Assembly: GCF_000372745.1 (NCBI RefSeq)
Contig: NZ_KB889702.1
Coordinates: 1 to 53,875 of the forward strand
Direction: 5' to 3'
DNA length: 53,875 nt
Source of the DNA: Embleya scabrispora DSM 41855
GTDB lineage: Bacteria > Actinomycetota > Actinomycetes > Streptomycetales > Streptomycetaceae
The notes beneath the pieces are model-generated. The model was not told the DNA's origin. It did no database searches and worked only from the letters and a program-made list of their open reading frames with translations. Position numbers and translations under genes: made by a program. Positions within the stretch are counted from its first letter, which is position 1, and the number at the start of each line of letters is the position of its first letter. This document shows positions 43,004-52,036 of the stretch, in pieces.

Positions 43004-43543
43004 TCAGTTCAGCTCGAGGTCTTCCAGGTGGTAGGCGACCCGGTACTCCAGGCCGGCATTTTCCACCGTCGGCGCGGCCCCGCGCTCGACGATCACCGCG
43101 ACCGCGACGACCTCGGCACCGGCCTCGCGCAGCGCCTCCACCGCGGTCAGCACCGAGCCACCGGTGGTGGAGGTGTCCTCGACGGCCAGCACCCGACGGC
43201 CCTTGACGTCCGGACCCTCGATGCGGCGCTGAAGGCCGTGCGCCTTGCCGGCCTTGCGCACCACGAACGCGTCCAGCTTGCGCCCCTGCGCGGCGGCGGC
43301 GTGCAGCATCGCTCCGGCGACCGGGTCGGCGCCCAGGGTCAGCCCGCCCACCGCGTCGAACTCCAGGTCCGACGTGAGCTCCAGCATGACCCGGCCGACC
43401 AGCGGCGCGGCCTCGCTGTCCAGGGTGATCCGGCGCAGGTCGACGTAGTAGTCCGCCTCCCGGCCGGAGGAGAGGACGACCTTGCCGTGCACGACGGCCT
43501 TGGTCTTGATCTGGTCGAGGAGCGCATCGCGGTCGGAACTCAT
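43004..43543 (-). CDS. pyrE: Orotate phosphoribosyltransferase
   Basis: The 179-residue PyrE makes OMP from orotate and PRPP in pyrimidine synthesis. The PRPP loop VLAVEDTSTTGGSVLTAV is complete, and VVLSSGREADYYVDLRRITL is the conserved N-terminal block. VGGLTLGADPVAGAM and FVVRKAGKAHGLQRRIEG complete the site. The length is normal. ATG 43543 has a poor ribosome site; just upstream is a repeat element that also reaches the stop of the preceding gene. The gene neighbourhood (fba nearby) resembles Streptomyces. Confidence 0.95.
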   Translation of the reverse strand: MSSDRDALLDQIKTKAVVHGKVVLSSGREADYYVDLRRITLDSEAAPLVGRVMLELTSDLEFDAVGGLTLGADPVAGAMLHAAAAQGRKLDAFVVRKAGKAHGLQRRIEGPDVKGRRVLAVEDTSTTGGSVLTAVEALREAGAEVVAVAVIVERGAAPTVENAGLEYRVAYHLEDLELN

Positions 43544-43550
43544 GGCATGG

Positions 43551-43632
43551 GAGCCTAGGCCCTTTCCGGCGGATCCCGGTGGAGGCCCCGGGGCTTGTCC
43601 GACGGATTCCGGGGAGGCCCCGGAGCCTAGGC
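43551..43632. repeat. Doubled dispersed repeat flanked by 10-bp direct repeats
   Basis: Two tandem units (ccctttccggcggatcccgg and cttgtccgacggattccgg, each followed by ggaggccccgg or similar) lie between identical copies of GAGCCTAGGC at 43551-43560 and 43623-43632. The right copy overlaps the CoxG-like gene's stop codon. Confidence 0.7.
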
Positions 43633-44391
43633 GCCGCGACGGCGGCGCACGTGCACCAGGCGCCAGACCAACAGCGCGCCGAGGGCGGGCACCAGTACCC
43701 GGATCGCGCGCCGCGCGGCACGGCCGGTGCCGTGGCCGGCCTCGGACCACAGATCCGGCTCCGCGTCGACCGCGGCGGGCCGCGGCGCGGGCGGCTGCGC
43801 CCGACGCATGCGCTCACGCTCCGACGCGAACGGGTCCGCGATCGGCTCGACCGCCTCGAACGGGGTGTCCGCCGCCGGCACCGGGGCCAGTTCGTCGGCG
43901 AGCGCGGCGGCGAACAGGTCGGCGGCCCGGGCGAACGCGGCGTCCGGCCGAGTCGGGTGCGAACCGGTCCGGTCGCCCGCCTCGCTCGGGTCACCCGCGA
44001 CATCCGCGTCGGTGTGTCCCGGCGTGTCGGCGAACACGATCCGGGTCTCGCTCGGCCCGTCCTGCTCGTCCGCCACCAAGTCGTACAGCCGCACGGTGAA
44101 CTCGGCGCCGATCCGGCCCGCAGCGTCCCCGGCGCCACTCTCGGTGCCCGCCACACTCGCGACCAGTGCCAGCGGCTCGACCGCGTCCGCGAGCCGCAGC
44201 GTGCCGCGGTAGGTGACCGTCTCGGCGCCGACCCGCAACTGCCACCGCCCGGTCAGCTCGACACCCTCGGCACCGGTCCGGGCCGGCTCGTCCAACAGCA
44301 GGCCGGGCACGCACTGGGCCAGTCGTTCCGCGTCGTGGAAGGTGTCCCAGATCGATCGGACCGGGATCGGCACGACGACTTCGTACTGCAT
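43627..44391 (-). CDS. SRPBCC/CoxG-like protein with C-terminal membrane anchor
   Basis: The protein has 254 residues. The first ~140 form an SRPBCC (START-like) hydrophobic-ligand-binding domain of the CoxG type (MQYEVVVPIPVRSIWDTFHD, then ERLAQCVPGLLL). An acidic linker is followed by an Ala-rich helix, and a single membrane anchor (RAIRVLVPALGALLVWRLVHV) ends in basic residues RRRRGA. CoxG tethers CO dehydrogenase to the membrane in some bacteria, but no cox genes are here, so the role is open. The stop lies inside a repeat's flanking direct repeat. Confidence 0.82.
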   Translation of the reverse strand: MQYEVVVPIPVRSIWDTFHDAERLAQCVPGLLLDEPARTGAEGVELTGRWQLRVGAETVTYRGTLRLADAVEPLALVASVAGTESGAGDAAGRIGAEFTVRLYDLVADEQDGPSETRIVFADTPGHTDADVAGDPSEAGDRTGSHPTRPDAAFARAADLFAAALADELAPVPAADTPFEAVEPIADPFASERERMRRAQPPAPRPAAVDAEPDLWSEAGHGTGRAARRAIRVLVPALGALLVWRLVHVRRRRGA

Positions 44392-44478
44392 CCGTTCTCC
44401 CCGTTCGTGGCAGCGGCCGATGCTCGACCGGCGTGCCCGTGGACCGACCCGTGCGGTCGGCGGCTACCACCCACCCCA

Positions 44479-46335
44479 TCACATGCGCCGGTGCCGCCCG
44501 GTCGGCGCGTCCGGGTCGATCACGCGCGGCGTCGCCTCGGGATCGGGGTCCGGGACCGCCGGCCCCTCGGGCAACCGCAACCGGCGCGCCCGCGGGTAGG
44601 CGACCGGCACCACCAGACCCGCGAACAACACCGCGGCCCCCGCCAACGCGAGGGCCGCGCCCGGCGGCCCGGAGCCGAGCGCGTGCGCACACCAGCGGGC
44701 GAACAACCACGAGCCGCCCGCCGCGCCGGCGGAGACGATCGCCAGGCCCAGGTGGGTACGCGCCACCCGAATCGTGTCCAGGCCGCGCAGCCGCCGGCGC
44801 AGCACCAGGGCCAGCCACACCAGGCCGATCAGCTGCGCGAGGCTGTACCCGGCGGCCATCCCGGTGACCGCCCACTCGGCGGGCAGCGTCCAGTAGGCCA
44901 CCAGCGAGAACAGTGCCCCGGCCGCGGTCATCGCGGCATTGGCCCAGAACGGCGTGCGGGCGTCCTGGACCGCGTACAGCCCGCGCTGGATCAGGTATTG
45001 CGCCGAGTACGCGATCAGCCCGGGCGCGAAGGCTGTCAGCATCAGTCCCATCGCGCGGGTGTCCGCCTCGGTGGTGACGCCGTGCTGGAAGACCACCGCG
45101 GTCACCTGCGGGCCCAGCGCCAGGAACAGGAACGACACCGGCACGATCACCAGCGCGTTCAGCCGCAGGCCCCGGGAGATCAACTCGCGTACCTGTGCCG
45201 GGTGTCCGTCCGCCGCGGCCCGGCTGATCCGGGGCATCAGCATGGTCACGATCGACACGGTGACCACGCCGTGCGGGACGATCCACAACAACTGGGCGTT
45301 GGCGTAGGCGGTATAGCCCACACCATGGCCGAGCCCGGACTCGACCGCCTTGTCGGAGACCTCGACCGCGAGCCGGGTGACCAGCCAATAGCCCAGTTGC
45401 GAGACGCCGACCATGGCGACCGCCCAACCGGCCATCCGCAGCGGCGTGCCGAGTCCGTGCCCGCGCCAGTCGAAACGCGGTCGCCAGCGCACCCCGGCGG
45501 CGCGCAGATACGGCACCAGCGCGGCGGCCTGCACCACGATCCCCAGCGTGGTGCCCAGGCCCAGCAGCCGGGTCTGCGCCGGGGTGATGCCCGCCGCGTC
45601 CCGTACATCGTGCGCGACCAGCAGGAAGGATCCGAAGACCGCGATCACCACGATGTTGTTCAGGATCGGCGTCCAGGCCATCGGCCCGAACCGGCCGCGT
45701 GCGTTGAGCACTTCGCCGACCAGGGCGAACACGCCGTAGAAGAGGATCTGCGGCAGGCACATCCGGGCCAGGGCGATGGTCAGTTCGCGCTGGGCGCCGT
45801 CGTAGTCCGCGTAGGCCGTCACGATCGCGGGTGCGGCGAGCACGCCCACGACGGTGAGCACGAGCAGCACGCAGCCGACCGCGGTCAGCAGCCGGTCGGT
45901 GTAGCCGGCTCCGCCGTCCGCGTCCCGCCGGGCGGCACGTACCAGTTGCGGCACCAGGACCGAGTTGAGCGCGCCGCCGACGAGCAGGATGTAGAGGATG
46001 TTGGGCACCGTGTTCGCGACGTTGTAGCCGTCCGCGAACAGCCCTGTGCCCAGCGCCGCGACCACCGTCGCGCTGCGGGCGAAGCCGGTCAGCCGGGACA
46101 CCGCGGAGCCCAGGGCAAGGTTCGCGCCACCACGCAGCACCGACCGGCCGGCGGCCACGGCACCGCCTCCCGCGACCGAGCCGCGAGCGGCTGCCGGCGA
46201 CCGCGCCGACTGCGCGGCGGATGTCCCGGACGCGGGGTCGCGGCCCTCATCACGAGCGTGCCTGCCCCGAGGCGGCGCCGAGACGACATGGCTCACAAAC
46301 GACTCCAATTCGGGCTCGATCGGGGTTTGCGACAT
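44479..46335 (-). CDS. murJ: Lipid II flippase MurJ
   Basis: This 618-residue MOP-superfamily transporter has about 14 transmembrane helices. MurJ flips lipid II across the membrane for peptidoglycan synthesis. Family features include LALGSAVSRLTGFARSATVVA, FADGYNVANTVPNILYILLVGGALNSVLVPQLVRA, and FALVGEVLNARGRFGPMAWTPILNN. An ~80-residue disordered N-terminus precedes the membrane domain, and a short polar tail follows. The start is ATG 46335 with GGGGGAG upstream. It is divergent from a FemX-type ligase, which modifies the peptide of the same lipid. An additional paralogue elsewhere in the genome is possible. Confidence 0.9.
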   Translation of the reverse strand: MSQTPIEPELESFVSHVVSAPPRGRHARDEGRDPASGTSAAQSARSPAAARGSVAGGGAVAAGRSVLRGGANLALGSAVSRLTGFARSATVVAALGTGLFADGYNVANTVPNILYILLVGGALNSVLVPQLVRAARRDADGGAGYTDRLLTAVGCVLLVLTVVGVLAAPAIVTAYADYDGAQRELTIALARMCLPQILFYGVFALVGEVLNARGRFGPMAWTPILNNIVVIAVFGSFLLVAHDVRDAAGITPAQTRLLGLGTTLGIVVQAAALVPYLRAAGVRWRPRFDWRGHGLGTPLRMAGWAVAMVGVSQLGYWLVTRLAVEVSDKAVESGLGHGVGYTAYANAQLLWIVPHGVVTVSIVTMLMPRISRAAADGHPAQVRELISRGLRLNALVIVPVSFLFLALGPQVTAVVFQHGVTTEADTRAMGLMLTAFAPGLIAYSAQYLIQRGLYAVQDARTPFWANAAMTAAGALFSLVAYWTLPAEWAVTGMAAGYSLAQLIGLVWLALVLRRRLRGLDTIRVARTHLGLAIVSAGAAGGSWLFARWCAHALGSGPPGAALALAGAAVLFAGLVVPVAYPRARRLRLPEGPAVPDPDPEATPRVIDPDAPTGRHRRM

Positions 46336-46469
46336 GCTCCCCCGTTGTCTGAGTCCTCGGGAGACCACTTCCGTTGCATCCGAATTTCTTGGTGACGAAA
46401 CCCGCTGCCACGGGCTCTTAAAGGAATGCGGGGCTCCCCCGCATCCCTCCGTCCCCGAGGAGACGTCCC

Positions 46470-47678
46470 GTGGTCACGCTGCTTCCGGCTCCGCCCGCGC
46501 GCTCGAACGTTCCCGCAGCGGCGCCCGCCGCACCCGCCGCCGGCACCGTCGCGCCCACCGCACCGGGGGATCCGAAGCTGCGGGTCGCCCGGCTGACGTC
46601 CGACGCGCATCTGGCCCATCTGGACGGACGCGGCGACGCGGGCTTCCTGCAATACCCCTCCTGGGCCGTGGTCAAGGAGGGTTGGCGCAGCGAGGGGATC
46701 GGCTGGTACGACGCGAACGGGGTGGTGGTCGGGTCGGCCCTGGTGCTGTACCGCAAGATGCCCAAGGTGCCGTACTGGTTCGCCTATCTACCCGAGGGTC
46801 CGGTGATCGACTGGGCCGATCCGAATCCACAGCGCTGGCTCGCCCCGCTGATCGAACTCATGCGCAGGCGCAATGTGTTCACCGTGCGAATGGGTCCACC
46901 GCTGGCGTACCGGCGGTGGCAGGCGCAGACCGTCAAGGACGCGGTCAAGCACGGTCTCAAGCACCTGGACCGGGTCACCCCCGACGAGATCGACCCGCTC
47001 GGCGCCACCGTCGCCCTGCGGCTGGGCGACCTGGGTTGGCGCACATCGGGCGACGGCGCGGACGCACAGCCCCGGTACACCTTCGAGTTGCCCTTCGAGG
47101 ACCGGCCGCTGGACCAGGTCAAGGCGGGCTTCAACCAGGAGTGGAAGCGGGCGATCGCCAAGGCGGGCAAGTCCGGGGTGGACATCACCGTCGGCGGTTA
47201 CGAGGACCTGCCCGCGTTCTTCGAGTTGCTCCAGGTCACCGAGCGCCGCAACGGCTTCCGTCTGGGTCGCGAACTTCCGTACTACGAACGCCAGTTCCGT
47301 GCCCTGAATACCGAGTCCGCAGGCCGGATGAAGCTCTATCTGGCCCGCTTCGAGGACCGGCTGCTCGCCGCGCACACGCTGATCAGCGCGGGTTCACGGG
47401 TCTGGTACCAGACCGGCGCGTCCACCGACCACGGGCGCGGGGTGCGCCCGAGCCACGCGCTCCAGTGGCGGATGATCCAGGACGTGCACGAACGCGGCGT
47501 GCCGGTCTACGACATGCGCGGGGTCAGCCCGGTGATCGACCCGGACGACCGGCTGTTCGGCGTGCTGCGCTGGAAGCTGGGTACCAACGGGCGGGTCGTG
47601 GAGAACCTGGGCGAGTGGGAGTACCCGGTGGTGCCGGCGCTGCACAAGGCGTTCCGGGCGTACATGTCGATCCGCTGA
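46470..47678 (+). CDS. FemX/FemAB-family peptidoglycan bridge aminoacyltransferase
   Basis: The protein has 402 residues. FemX-type enzymes attach an amino acid from tRNA (glycine in many streptomycetes) to the stem peptide of the cell-wall precursor. Seen here are FLQYPSWAVVKEGWRSEGIGW, YRKMPKVPYWFAYLPEGPVIDW, FNQEWKRAIAKAGKSGVDI, and a second GNAT-like fold with LLAAHTLISAGSRVWYQTGA and YDMRGVSPVIDPDD. The first ~35 residues are a disordered Ala/Pro leader. GTG 46470 follows gaggaga. It is divergent from murJ, which suits a shared role at lipid II. Confidence 0.88.
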   Translation: MVTLLPAPPARSNVPAAAPAAPAAGTVAPTAPGDPKLRVARLTSDAHLAHLDGRGDAGFLQYPSWAVVKEGWRSEGIGWYDANGVVVGSALVLYRKMPKVPYWFAYLPEGPVIDWADPNPQRWLAPLIELMRRRNVFTVRMGPPLAYRRWQAQTVKDAVKHGLKHLDRVTPDEIDPLGATVALRLGDLGWRTSGDGADAQPRYTFELPFEDRPLDQVKAGFNQEWKRAIAKAGKSGVDITVGGYEDLPAFFELLQVTERRNGFRLGRELPYYERQFRALNTESAGRMKLYLARFEDRLLAAHTLISAGSRVWYQTGASTDHGRGVRPSHALQWRMIQDVHERGVPVYDMRGVSPVIDPDDRLFGVLRWKLGTNGRVVENLGEWEYPVVPALHKAFRAYMSIR

Positions 47679-47759
47679 GAGCCCCACGAGGGCCGTGCGG
47701 CTGTACGAGGGCCGTGCGGCCGTGATGGGCCATGTGGGCGAGGACCGTACCCGGCCCGC

Positions 47760-49331
47760 TCACCCGCGCGCGTAGTCGGCGATGCGCGGGTTGTTCAGGG
47801 TGGACGGCGGCACGTCCACGCGCGCCTCGTGAGGCGGGAACCAGCCGGCCCGGGCCAGCCGGTCGACGGCCAGGAACGGCACCACGGCCGGGTCCGGCGC
47901 GTCGTCGGCGGCCCGCAGCCCGGCGCCGGGCGCGATCGCGGCGAGTACGAAGCCGCGGTCGGCCGGGCCCGGCACGGTGACCCGATACGGCATGGTGCGC
48001 AGGCCCGCGGCGCGCAGGCCGGCCTCCGCGCACCAGTAGGCGCGCGGGTGCGCGTCCGGCGCGGGCGCGTGCACCACGATCCGGCCGGCCGGGCGCAGCA
48101 CGGTTCGGGTCAGGCCGTAGAACTCCTGCGTGTACAGCCGCGCGGCGGCGCCCGTGGTGGGCCCGGGCAGGTCGGCCACGACCACGTCGAAGCGCTCCGC
48201 GGCGGCCCGCACCCACGCGAAGGCGTCGGCGCCCACGACCCGCACACGCGGATCGGCGAACGCGTCGCCGGCCAGCGCACGCAGCACCGGATCGGTGCGC
48301 GCGGGCGCGGTCTCGGCCACGCGCGCGACCACGAGCTGCACCTCGCGCACGGCCGGGTAGCGCAGCACCTCGCGCAGCGCCAGCCCGTCGCCGCCGCCGA
48401 GCACGAGCACCCGCTCGTGTCGGCCGGCCATCGCGGGGTGCACGAGCGCCTGTGCGGCCTCGCTCGCCCCCGGGGCCGCCACCCGCCGCTCGCCGTCCAC
48501 GTACACCTCGGGACCGGCGCCGGTGTGGGTGAGCACCACGTCCTCGCGCGCGGACACCACCTCCCCGTCGTAGAGCGCGTCGCGCGCGGCCCGTTCGATG
48601 GCGGGCGTGTACAGCCAGGTGCCGGCCAGCAGCGCGAGCGCCGTGCCCACCGCCGCGTACATGCCCACCCGCAGCCGAAGCCGCAGATCGGTGCGGAACA
48701 ACCGCAACACCACGAGCGCGCCCGCGATCGCGTTGACCCCGCCCGCGAGCAGCACGGTGCGCAGGTGGCCCAGATGCGGCAGCAGCAGGAACGGGAAGAG
48801 CAGGCCGCCGATCAGCGCGCCCACGTAGTCGGCCGCGAACAGGTCGGCCACCGCGCTGCCCGCCTCCTGCGGACGGATTCGCTGCACCAGCGTCATCAGC
48901 AGCGGAATCTCGGCCCCGATCAGCAGCCCGAGCACGGCCGAGACGGCGATCATCGGCCAGCGGTAGACGTCGTACCAGGCGAACGCGGCGTACAACACGG
49001 TCGCGCACATCCCGCCGCACACCGCGAGCAGGATCTCGGCGGCGATGAACGCCGCCGCGGCCCGGCGCGCGAGCGGTTTGGCGGCCAGTGCGCCGACGCC
49101 CATCGCGAAGACCATCACCGAGAGCACGATCGAGGTCTCCACCACCGGGTCGCCGCCGAGCGTGCCGCCGAGCGCGGCCAGTGCGAGTTCGTAGACGAGC
49201 CCGCACGCCGCGCAGACCAGCACGGCGAGCAGGACCACGAACCGCGCCGGCCCGGGCGCGATCGCGGCCGGGCGCGGCCGGGCCGCGGACACGCGCGCGA
49301 TGGTCGGAGCGCGCGGCGCGGGGGAGTTCAC
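47760..49331 (-). CDS. Membrane-embedded spermidine-synthase-like protein with altered active site
   Basis: The protein has 523 residues. The N-terminal half carries about seven membrane helices (31-48 to 225-241), and the C-terminal half is a SpeE-like methyltransferase fold. LVLGGGDGLALREVLRYP (309-326) is intact. Three key motifs are changed. The DExxYHE segment is APGASEAAQALVHP (286-299), the ELDP acidic site is QLVVAR (332-337), and the DLPDP catalytic site is DLPGP (387-391). Aminopropyl transfer is therefore unlikely. Homologues cluster with DUF350 and other membrane-stress genes in actinobacteria. It may bind a nucleoside ligand and act as a sensor or a different transferase. Confidence 0.8.
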   Translation of the reverse strand: MNSPAPRAPTIARVSAARPRPAAIAPGPARFVVLLAVLVCAACGLVYELALAALGGTLGGDPVVETSIVLSVMVFAMGVGALAAKPLARRAAAAFIAAEILLAVCGGMCATVLYAAFAWYDVYRWPMIAVSAVLGLLIGAEIPLLMTLVQRIRPQEAGSAVADLFAADYVGALIGGLLFPFLLLPHLGHLRTVLLAGGVNAIAGALVVLRLFRTDLRLRLRVGMYAAVGTALALLAGTWLYTPAIERAARDALYDGEVVSAREDVVLTHTGAGPEVYVDGERRVAAPGASEAAQALVHPAMAGRHERVLVLGGGDGLALREVLRYPAVREVQLVVARVAETAPARTDPVLRALAGDAFADPRVRVVGADAFAWVRAAAERFDVVVADLPGPTTGAAARLYTQEFYGLTRTVLRPAGRIVVHAPAPDAHPRAYWCAEAGLRAAGLRTMPYRVTVPGPADRGFVLAAIAPGAGLRAADDAPDPAVVPFLAVDRLARAGWFPPHEARVDVPPSTLNNPRIADYARG

Positions 49332-49576
49332 CCGAGCACGGTAGGCGCGAAGTACGCGGGCGGCGTGGAACGCGCCGACAATTCACTCGAACCGGCTAGT
49401 GCGCATGCCGCAAGCCGGGAACCGGTGCCCGTTCACGCGTGCGGCACCGATCCCGGCGCGGGTCGATCGCGTCGGGCGGATCACGCCTGATCAGGTCGAG
49501 TCGCCCGCGTCGGGCCGGACCACGTCGGGCCGGGTGGGTCGGGTGGGTCGGGCCGGCCCCGCCTCGCCCCGCCGGC

Positions 49577-50002
49577 TCAGGCGATGCACGCCGACACGAT
49601 CGCGGCGATCGCGATCTGGGAGGACGCGGTGACCCACACGCACGGGTGCGGTTCGCGTTCGACCACGGTGGCGCCGAGGCGGCCCGGGGTGACCAGGTCG
49701 ATCACCAGGAAGGCGATGCCCATCAGGATCAGCCCGGAGACGCCGAACATCGCCGTGGAGGCGAGGCCCTTGCCGAACTCGTCGTAGGTGGTCGCGATGG
49801 CCGTGGTGACGATCATGCCCACGCCCAGCAGTGCCGAGGAAAGCACCAGTGCCGCGTTGCGATTGCGTTCGATCCAGATCTGCCGGCCCAGGTTGCCGGG
49901 CGTCAGCACGTCCACGAGCACGAACCCGAGGACCATGAGCACGATGCCCACTCCCCCGTACGCGAACGCGTAGCCGACACCCTCCGCAAGGTCCCTGAAC
50001 AT
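49577..50002 (-). CDS. DUF350 membrane protein
   Basis: This 141-residue protein has four transmembrane helices arranged as an internal duplication: each half has helix-loop-(V)DVLTPG/DLVTPG (LVDVLTPGNLGRQIW and VIDLVTPGRLGATVV). This is the DUF350 (YjfL-like) signature. A conserved HPCVWVTAS stretch precedes the last helix. The function is unknown; the family commonly co-occurs with SpeE-like and PspA-linked genes. ATG 50002 follows GGGGGA. The ATG at 50017 is an alternative. It lies upstream of the SpeE-like gene on the same strand. Confidence 0.88.
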   Translation of the reverse strand: MFRDLAEGVGYAFAYGGVGIVLMVLGFVLVDVLTPGNLGRQIWIERNRNAALVLSSALLGVGMIVTTAIATTYDEFGKGLASTAMFGVSGLILMGIAFLVIDLVTPGRLGATVVEREPHPCVWVTASSQIAIAAIVSACIA

Positions 50003-50071
50003 GGCGCCGTCCCCCATCGTCGTCGGATCATCCGATGGGGCGTCATTGTGTCGGATCGCCTCGTGTGATGG

Positions 50072-50578
50072 TCACATCGCGCGACTCCGGGTGTTCACGA
50101 TCCGGCACTCCTGTGGATAGGTGTGCCAGGTGGACCAGACCGCACCGGCCCCGCACCGCTCGACCACCATCGCGGTGACCGCGTACGGCAACCCCGGATA
50201 GTCGCCGATCAGGCCGTACTCGTGCCCGCTCGCCAGGGTGACGATCTCGCGCACCCGCGCGACGAACGCCGTGTCCTCGAAGCGCTGGGTGAGCGCGGTG
50301 AACTCGTACTCCCACCCGCCGAGCCGGGTGGCCGCCCGGGCGGGCAACGGAGTGGCGGCGCCCGGCACGCACGCGACGGTCTCCGACACCGGTTCGCCCT
50401 CCCCCCGTGCGGGGGTGAGCAGCATCTGGTGCGACGCGCCCAGCAGCCGCAGCTCCAGCTTCAGCCCTCCGAGTTCGACGGTGCGCTCGGCCAGCGCGGG
50501 AAGCGGTGGCAGGCCCAGGCACCAGCCGAGGTCGTCCGCACGGGTGTCGGTGTACGTGGTGGTGAGTGTGGCGTGCAT
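50072..50578 (-). CDS. DUF2617 family protein
   Basis: This 168-residue soluble actinobacterial protein is of unknown function. The conserved layout is MHATLTTTYTDTRADDLGWC, LPALAERTVELGGLKLELRLLGASHQMLL, then YEFTALTQRFEDTAF and GDYPGLPYAVTAMVV, with WSTWHTYPQECRIVNTRS at the end. The last block has paired aromatic and basic residues typical of the family. ATG 50578 fits the family N-terminus; an ATG at 50590 lies four codons upstream. It precedes DUF350 and the SpeE-like gene on the same strand, as in Streptomyces. Confidence 0.85.
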   Translation of the reverse strand: MHATLTTTYTDTRADDLGWCLGLPPLPALAERTVELGGLKLELRLLGASHQMLLTPARGEGEPVSETVACVPGAATPLPARAATRLGGWEYEFTALTQRFEDTAFVARVREIVTLASGHEYGLIGDYPGLPYAVTAMVVERCGAGAVWSTWHTYPQECRIVNTRSRAM

Positions 50579-50811
50579 TCTCGCGCTCATCTGTCCGGGC
50601 AACGGGGAAGACCCACACGGGAGGCTCCCGGGGGCGGCAATCTGTTGCAAACCAGGGGACATGACTCACCGTAGGTGCCCAAAGGCACAGCGTCGTCACC
50701 CGCGAAGGTGAAAGGCACTGACACGAATGGGTGAAGGCCACCCTGTGGGCGGCCCCGACCCGCACGCGAGGATGGGCGGGTAGACCGAAACCCCGCGAAG
50801 GAGCCGTACGG

Positions 50812-51969
50812 ATGAACCGACCGCTGCTGGCCCGACACCTGGACGGCCTGGGCACCACGATCTTCGCCGAGATGTCCGCCCTCGCCCGCACCACCGGCGC
50901 GATCAACCTCGGCCAGGGCTTTCCCGACACCGACGGCCCGGCGGAGGTGCTCGAGGTCGCGGTCGCCGCCATGCGCGACGGCGCCAATCAATACCCGCCG
51001 GGCGACGGCATCCCCGACCTACGCCTGGCCGTGGCCGAGCATCGGCAGCGCTTCTACGGGCAGACCTTCGACCCCGACTCCGAGGTGCTGATCACCACCG
51101 GCGCGACCGAGGCGATCGCCGCGGCCCTGCTCGCGCTGCTCGAACCGGGCGACGAGGTGGTCGCCCTCGAACCGTTCTACGACTCCTACGCCGCCTGCAT
51201 CGCGATGGCCGGCGCACGCCGCGTCGGCGTCACCCTGCGCCCCCCACACTTCCGGCCGGACCCGGCCGAGCTGCGCGCGGCGATCACCGACCGCACCCGG
51301 GTGATCATGCTCAACAGCCCGCACAACCCGACCGGCACCGTGCTGACCCGGGCCGAGCTGGAGACGATCGCCGAGATCGCGATCGAACACGACCTGATCG
51401 TGGTCACCGACGAGGTGTACGAACACCTCGTCTACACCGGCGAGCACATCCCGATCTCCACCCTGCCGGGCATGCGCGAGCGCACCGTCACCATCTCCTC
51501 GGCGGGCAAGACCTTCTCGTTCACCGGCTGGAAGATCGGCTGGGTGTGCGCGCCTCGGGAGCTGATCGCGGCGGTCCGCACGACCAAACAGTTCCTGACC
51601 TACACCTCGGGCGCGCCGTTCCAGCCCGCCATCGCACACGCGCTGCGCCTGCCGGACGACTACTTCAGCGGGCTGCGCGAGGACCTGCGCCACAAGCGCG
51701 ACCTGCTCGGCGGCGGCCTGCGCGCGGCCGGGCTGACCGTGTACGAACCGCAGGGGACCTACTTCACCACCACCGACATCACCGCGCTCGGCTACGCCGA
51801 CGGCCTGGACTTCTGCCGCCGGCTGCCCGAGCTGCGCGGTGTGGTCGCGATCCCGGAGGTGGTCTTCTTCGACGACGTCGAGGTCGGCCGACCGCTGGTG
51901 CGGTTCGCCTTCTGCAAGCGCGTCGAGGTGTTGGAGGAGGCGGCCAAGCGGCTCGCGGCGACCGACTGA
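50812..51969 (+). CDS. Class I/II PLP-dependent aminotransferase (DapC/KAT-like)
   Basis: The 385-residue fold-type I aminotransferase has TTIFAEMSALARTTGAINLG at the N-terminus, then GFPDTDGP and YPPGDGIPDLRLAVAEH. Further motifs are VALEPFYDSYAACI, LNSPHNPTGTVLTRAEL and TDEVYEHLVY. The PLP lysine, near residue 233, is in SSAGKTFSFTGWKIGW. It belongs to the cysteine-S-conjugate lyase / kynurenine aminotransferase / succinyldiaminopimelate aminotransferase group. A role in lysine-DAP synthesis is plausible but not provable here. ATG 50812 follows AAGGAG. It is divergent from the DUF2617 gene. Confidence 0.88.
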   Translation: MNRPLLARHLDGLGTTIFAEMSALARTTGAINLGQGFPDTDGPAEVLEVAVAAMRDGANQYPPGDGIPDLRLAVAEHRQRFYGQTFDPDSEVLITTGATEAIAAALLALLEPGDEVVALEPFYDSYAACIAMAGARRVGVTLRPPHFRPDPAELRAAITDRTRVIMLNSPHNPTGTVLTRAELETIAEIAIEHDLIVVTDEVYEHLVYTGEHIPISTLPGMRERTVTISSAGKTFSFTGWKIGWVCAPRELIAAVRTTKQFLTYTSGAPFQPAIAHALRLPDDYFSGLREDLRHKRDLLGGGLRAAGLTVYEPQGTYFTTTDITALGYADGLDFCRRLPELRGVVAIPEVVFFDDVEVGRPLVRFAFCKRVEVLEEAAKRLAATD

Positions 51970-51998
51970 GCCGGACCCTCACCCGGGGCTCCGGCGGG

Positions 51999-52030
51999 CG
52001 TGTGTGGGGGCGGGCGCCCCCACACACCCG
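51999..52030. terminator. Bidirectional terminator
   Basis: cgtgtgtgggggcg pairs with cgcccccacacaccc around a short loop, between convergent genes. Confidence 0.8.
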
Positions 52031-52036
52031 CGGCGG

